DNA of 59,268 bases, taken from positions 71,882-131,149 of the forward strand of contig NW_008705595.1 of the NCBI RefSeq assembly GCF_000186865.1, read 5' to 3'. Shown piece by piece: positions 57,717 to 59,268 of the stretch. The stretch comes from Aureococcus anophagefferens. Lineage: Eukaryota > Sar > Pelagophyceae > Pelagomonadales > Pelagomonadaceae. A model generated the notes under the pieces. It was not told the DNA's origin. It was given only the letters and a program-made list of their open reading frames with translations, and did not search any database. The translations under genes were made by a program, and so were the position numbers. Position 1 is the stretch's first letter; every line of letters starts with the position of its first letter.

Positions 57717-58922
57717 CTAGAAGGTGACAAATAGGTCAGCGCCAGCGTACACAGGAATTGGAGGCTGCTCCACCGAATCTGGATATGCGTCGTAGTTGGA
57801 GGTGTCATACTCGTCTTTCACAAGGGGGAGTACAGGCGCAGCAAGCTGCTTCGAAAGCATGTCGTCAAAGATTAGACCCTGGAAGAATTTGTGTTTCTTG
57901 ATATCTGCAGCTCCACCCTTGAGACAGCCATACCTTTTTGTCAAGTCAGCAACCAGCATTTTCTTGATCAATGACTTGGCACTTCGCTCTATGAAGCGCG
58001 GAAAATTCAACTTTCCATTTAAGATCTGCTGGTATATGCCCATTGGATCATCATCAACAAACGGAGGCTGCCCGACCATCATTTCGTACATGAGGATCCC
58101 CAAGGTCCACCAATCTACGCCTTTGCCGTGGCCCTTGTTGAGTAATACCTCTGGGGCGATGTATTCAGGTGTGCCACAGAGAGTGTACCTACAAGGGCCA
58201 TGCGCGGAAAGCTCATGAATCATTTTTTAATGGGGGCCCGGGAGTAGACGTTTTAAACACAACCCGCTTAGCAAAACCAAAATCGGTGATTTTAATATAT
58301 CCATCTTTGTCCAACAAAAGATTCTCCGGTTTGAGATCGCGGTAAATAAAGTCGTGAGTATGGAGGTATTCAAATATTAACGCAACTTGCGCGGAATAAA
58401 ACTTAGAGGAGATAGTGTCGAGGCGTCCAGCGTTCCGAAGGTGTGTAAAAAACTCGCCACCAATGACATACTCGAGCACCATGTATAGGTGCCGCTTATC
58501 TGCGAGAAGGAAGTATTACAGGAGATCCTATTTGAGATGATTACCTTGGAAGGTGCACGCCAAATGCACAATGAAGGGATGCTTACACTGATCAAGGATC
58601 GTCTTCTCGGACATAATGTGCTCCACCTGCAAAACTTTTCAGCTGATCCGATGGTGGACTCACAGGGAACCTGTTGTAAACGAATGACCTCACTCTTCTT
58701 CAAAATCTTGATCGCCCATTGAGTCGTTGTGTCCTATAGAGGGTCGATGAGCGGTGTGACGGGGAATGCGGGCACCTTGTGCGTCGCAAAGCGTACTCGA
58801 CCGAATGAGCCAGTCCCAAGAGTGACACCGACCTCGAAGTCATCGGTCGACTTCGCCGTAATTTTTGGGAATTGGCCACCCCCGACTATATTCACTACCT
58901 CGCCCCCAGTAGGCGAAGTCAT
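57717..58922 (-). CDS. cAMP-dependent protein kinase (PKA) catalytic subunit
   Basis: An AGC-family Ser/Thr kinase that responds to cAMP through a regulatory subunit. Five exons, 58776-58922, 58671-58733, 58545-58626, 58250-58499 and 57717-58188, separated by introns of 42, 44, 45 and 61 nt with closed phases, encode 337 residues (usual about 350). All kinase landmarks are present: Gly loop [12 protein letters not shown], the VAIK-type lysine in [18 protein letters not shown] (C-helix Glu), [17 protein letters not shown], catalytic [16 protein letters not shown], the activation segment [15 protein letters not shown] with its phosphorylatable Thr, and [16 protein letters not shown]. The chain ends FVTF, like the FxxF end of PKA. 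The very short N-terminus before the kinase core has no myristoylation glycine (MTSP). In flagellates PKA tunes axonemal motility, which would fit the neighbourhood, but the kinase also has general roles. Confidence 0.93.
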
Positions 58923-59268
58923 TTCTCAACTCGACAGTGATGAAGAGCGGATGACTGACTTTACGATGCGGCGTTGCTAAGCTCGCAACGAAAACGTTTC
59001 GCAAAAAGGCACATATCTAAAGATATATCCGCGAAACGCACTTCGACACATCTGTTGAGGGTACGCATTGCAGTGCGCGAAACAACCATAGGGATGGACG
59101 CGGCCATAGGAATTATTATTAATTATTCATCGGCGGTCGCCCGACGGGAGGTCCCCATAGAGGTCCTCCGTCCACCGCGCGCGCGGGGGTCACGCCGGAG
59201 CGCAAATTGAGGCAAAATTGGTGAATTATGGCCCCGGCCAGGCCGCGCTCTAGAGTCCGCGCGCAAAC
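58923..59268. other. Upstream region with a diverged dispersed repeat
   Basis: 59101-59268 resembles 14820-14950: an ATTATTAATTATT-like AT block, a GC-rich block with a GCGCGCG run, then GCAAAATTGG(T/C)GAATTATGGCC. No gene seen. Confidence 0.5.

Noticed and set aside
1..59268. CRISPR arrays, operons, bacterial ribosome-binding sites
   Set aside because: No regularly spaced short repeats; the genes have introns and are eukaryotic, so bacterial signals do not apply.

Overview
This is a nuclear scaffold of a flagellated, unicellular eukaryote (an alga or heterotrophic protist). I cannot name the species. The genes are eukaryotic, most contain very short GT-AG introns (about 25-96 nt, commonly 40-55), there is a 50-base N gap at 30690-30739, and at least four genes are flagellar: an axonemal dynein heavy chain, a TTLL6/13-type tubulin polyglutamylase, a SHIPPO/STPGR protein and a DUF4795 (QRICH2-like) protein. 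Intron phases were checked by hand; where a splice site is a guess, the entry says so.

Layout. 1-2368 (-): RNA polymerase I second-largest subunit, cut by the window edge. 3454-6016 (+): IQ-motif protein. 9639-10835 (-): BAF60/SMARCD-like chromatin protein, short at the C-terminus. 11096-11740 (+): ORF that may belong to a mobile element. 12158-14476 (+): TTLL. 15731-17692 (+): disordered protein with a weak EF-hand. 18807-20105 (-): AP-3 mu. 20869-21618 (+): Qb-SNARE. 22622-24353 (+): coiled-coil/EF-hand protein between inverted repeats. 25183-25655 (+): small IQ protein. 26900-29165 (+): DUF4795 protein. 31125-31475 (+): unknown ORF. 31555-35696 (+): hybrid adenylation / dehydratase / acyl-carrier / hot-dog thioesterase / membrane protein. 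37518-39742 (-): SHIPPO-repeat protein. 40931-55803 (-): dynein heavy chain. 57717-58922 (-): protein kinase A catalytic subunit. The gaps hold dispersed repeats present in direct or inverted pairs, plus GC-rich, coding-like fragments that are broken or have no recognisable product.

The main discovery is inside the dynein. A 694-residue intein (protein-splicing element with a LAGLIDADG-type homing-endonuclease region) sits between the AAA4 module and the stalk, splitting a conserved Cys-Cys pair: the N-extein ends in LINC, the intein starts at Cys1 and ends in Gly-Asn, and the C-extein resumes with CAIDWF. All seven exons join in phase with it. Two spliceosomal introns lie exactly in the two junction codons, so one exon is essentially the intein. 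I know of no intein in a dynein or other motor protein. The second find is the 31555-35696 enzyme, which has NRPS/PKS-like domains in an unusual order and no ketosynthase.

Together the flagellar genes cover force generation (dynein), tubulin modification (TTLL), axoneme-associated proteins (SHIPPO, DUF4795, IQ and EF-hand proteins) and possibly cAMP-dependent control of beating (PKA). AP-3 mu and the SNARE serve membrane traffic; Pol I and BAF60 serve transcription. The proximity may be chance.
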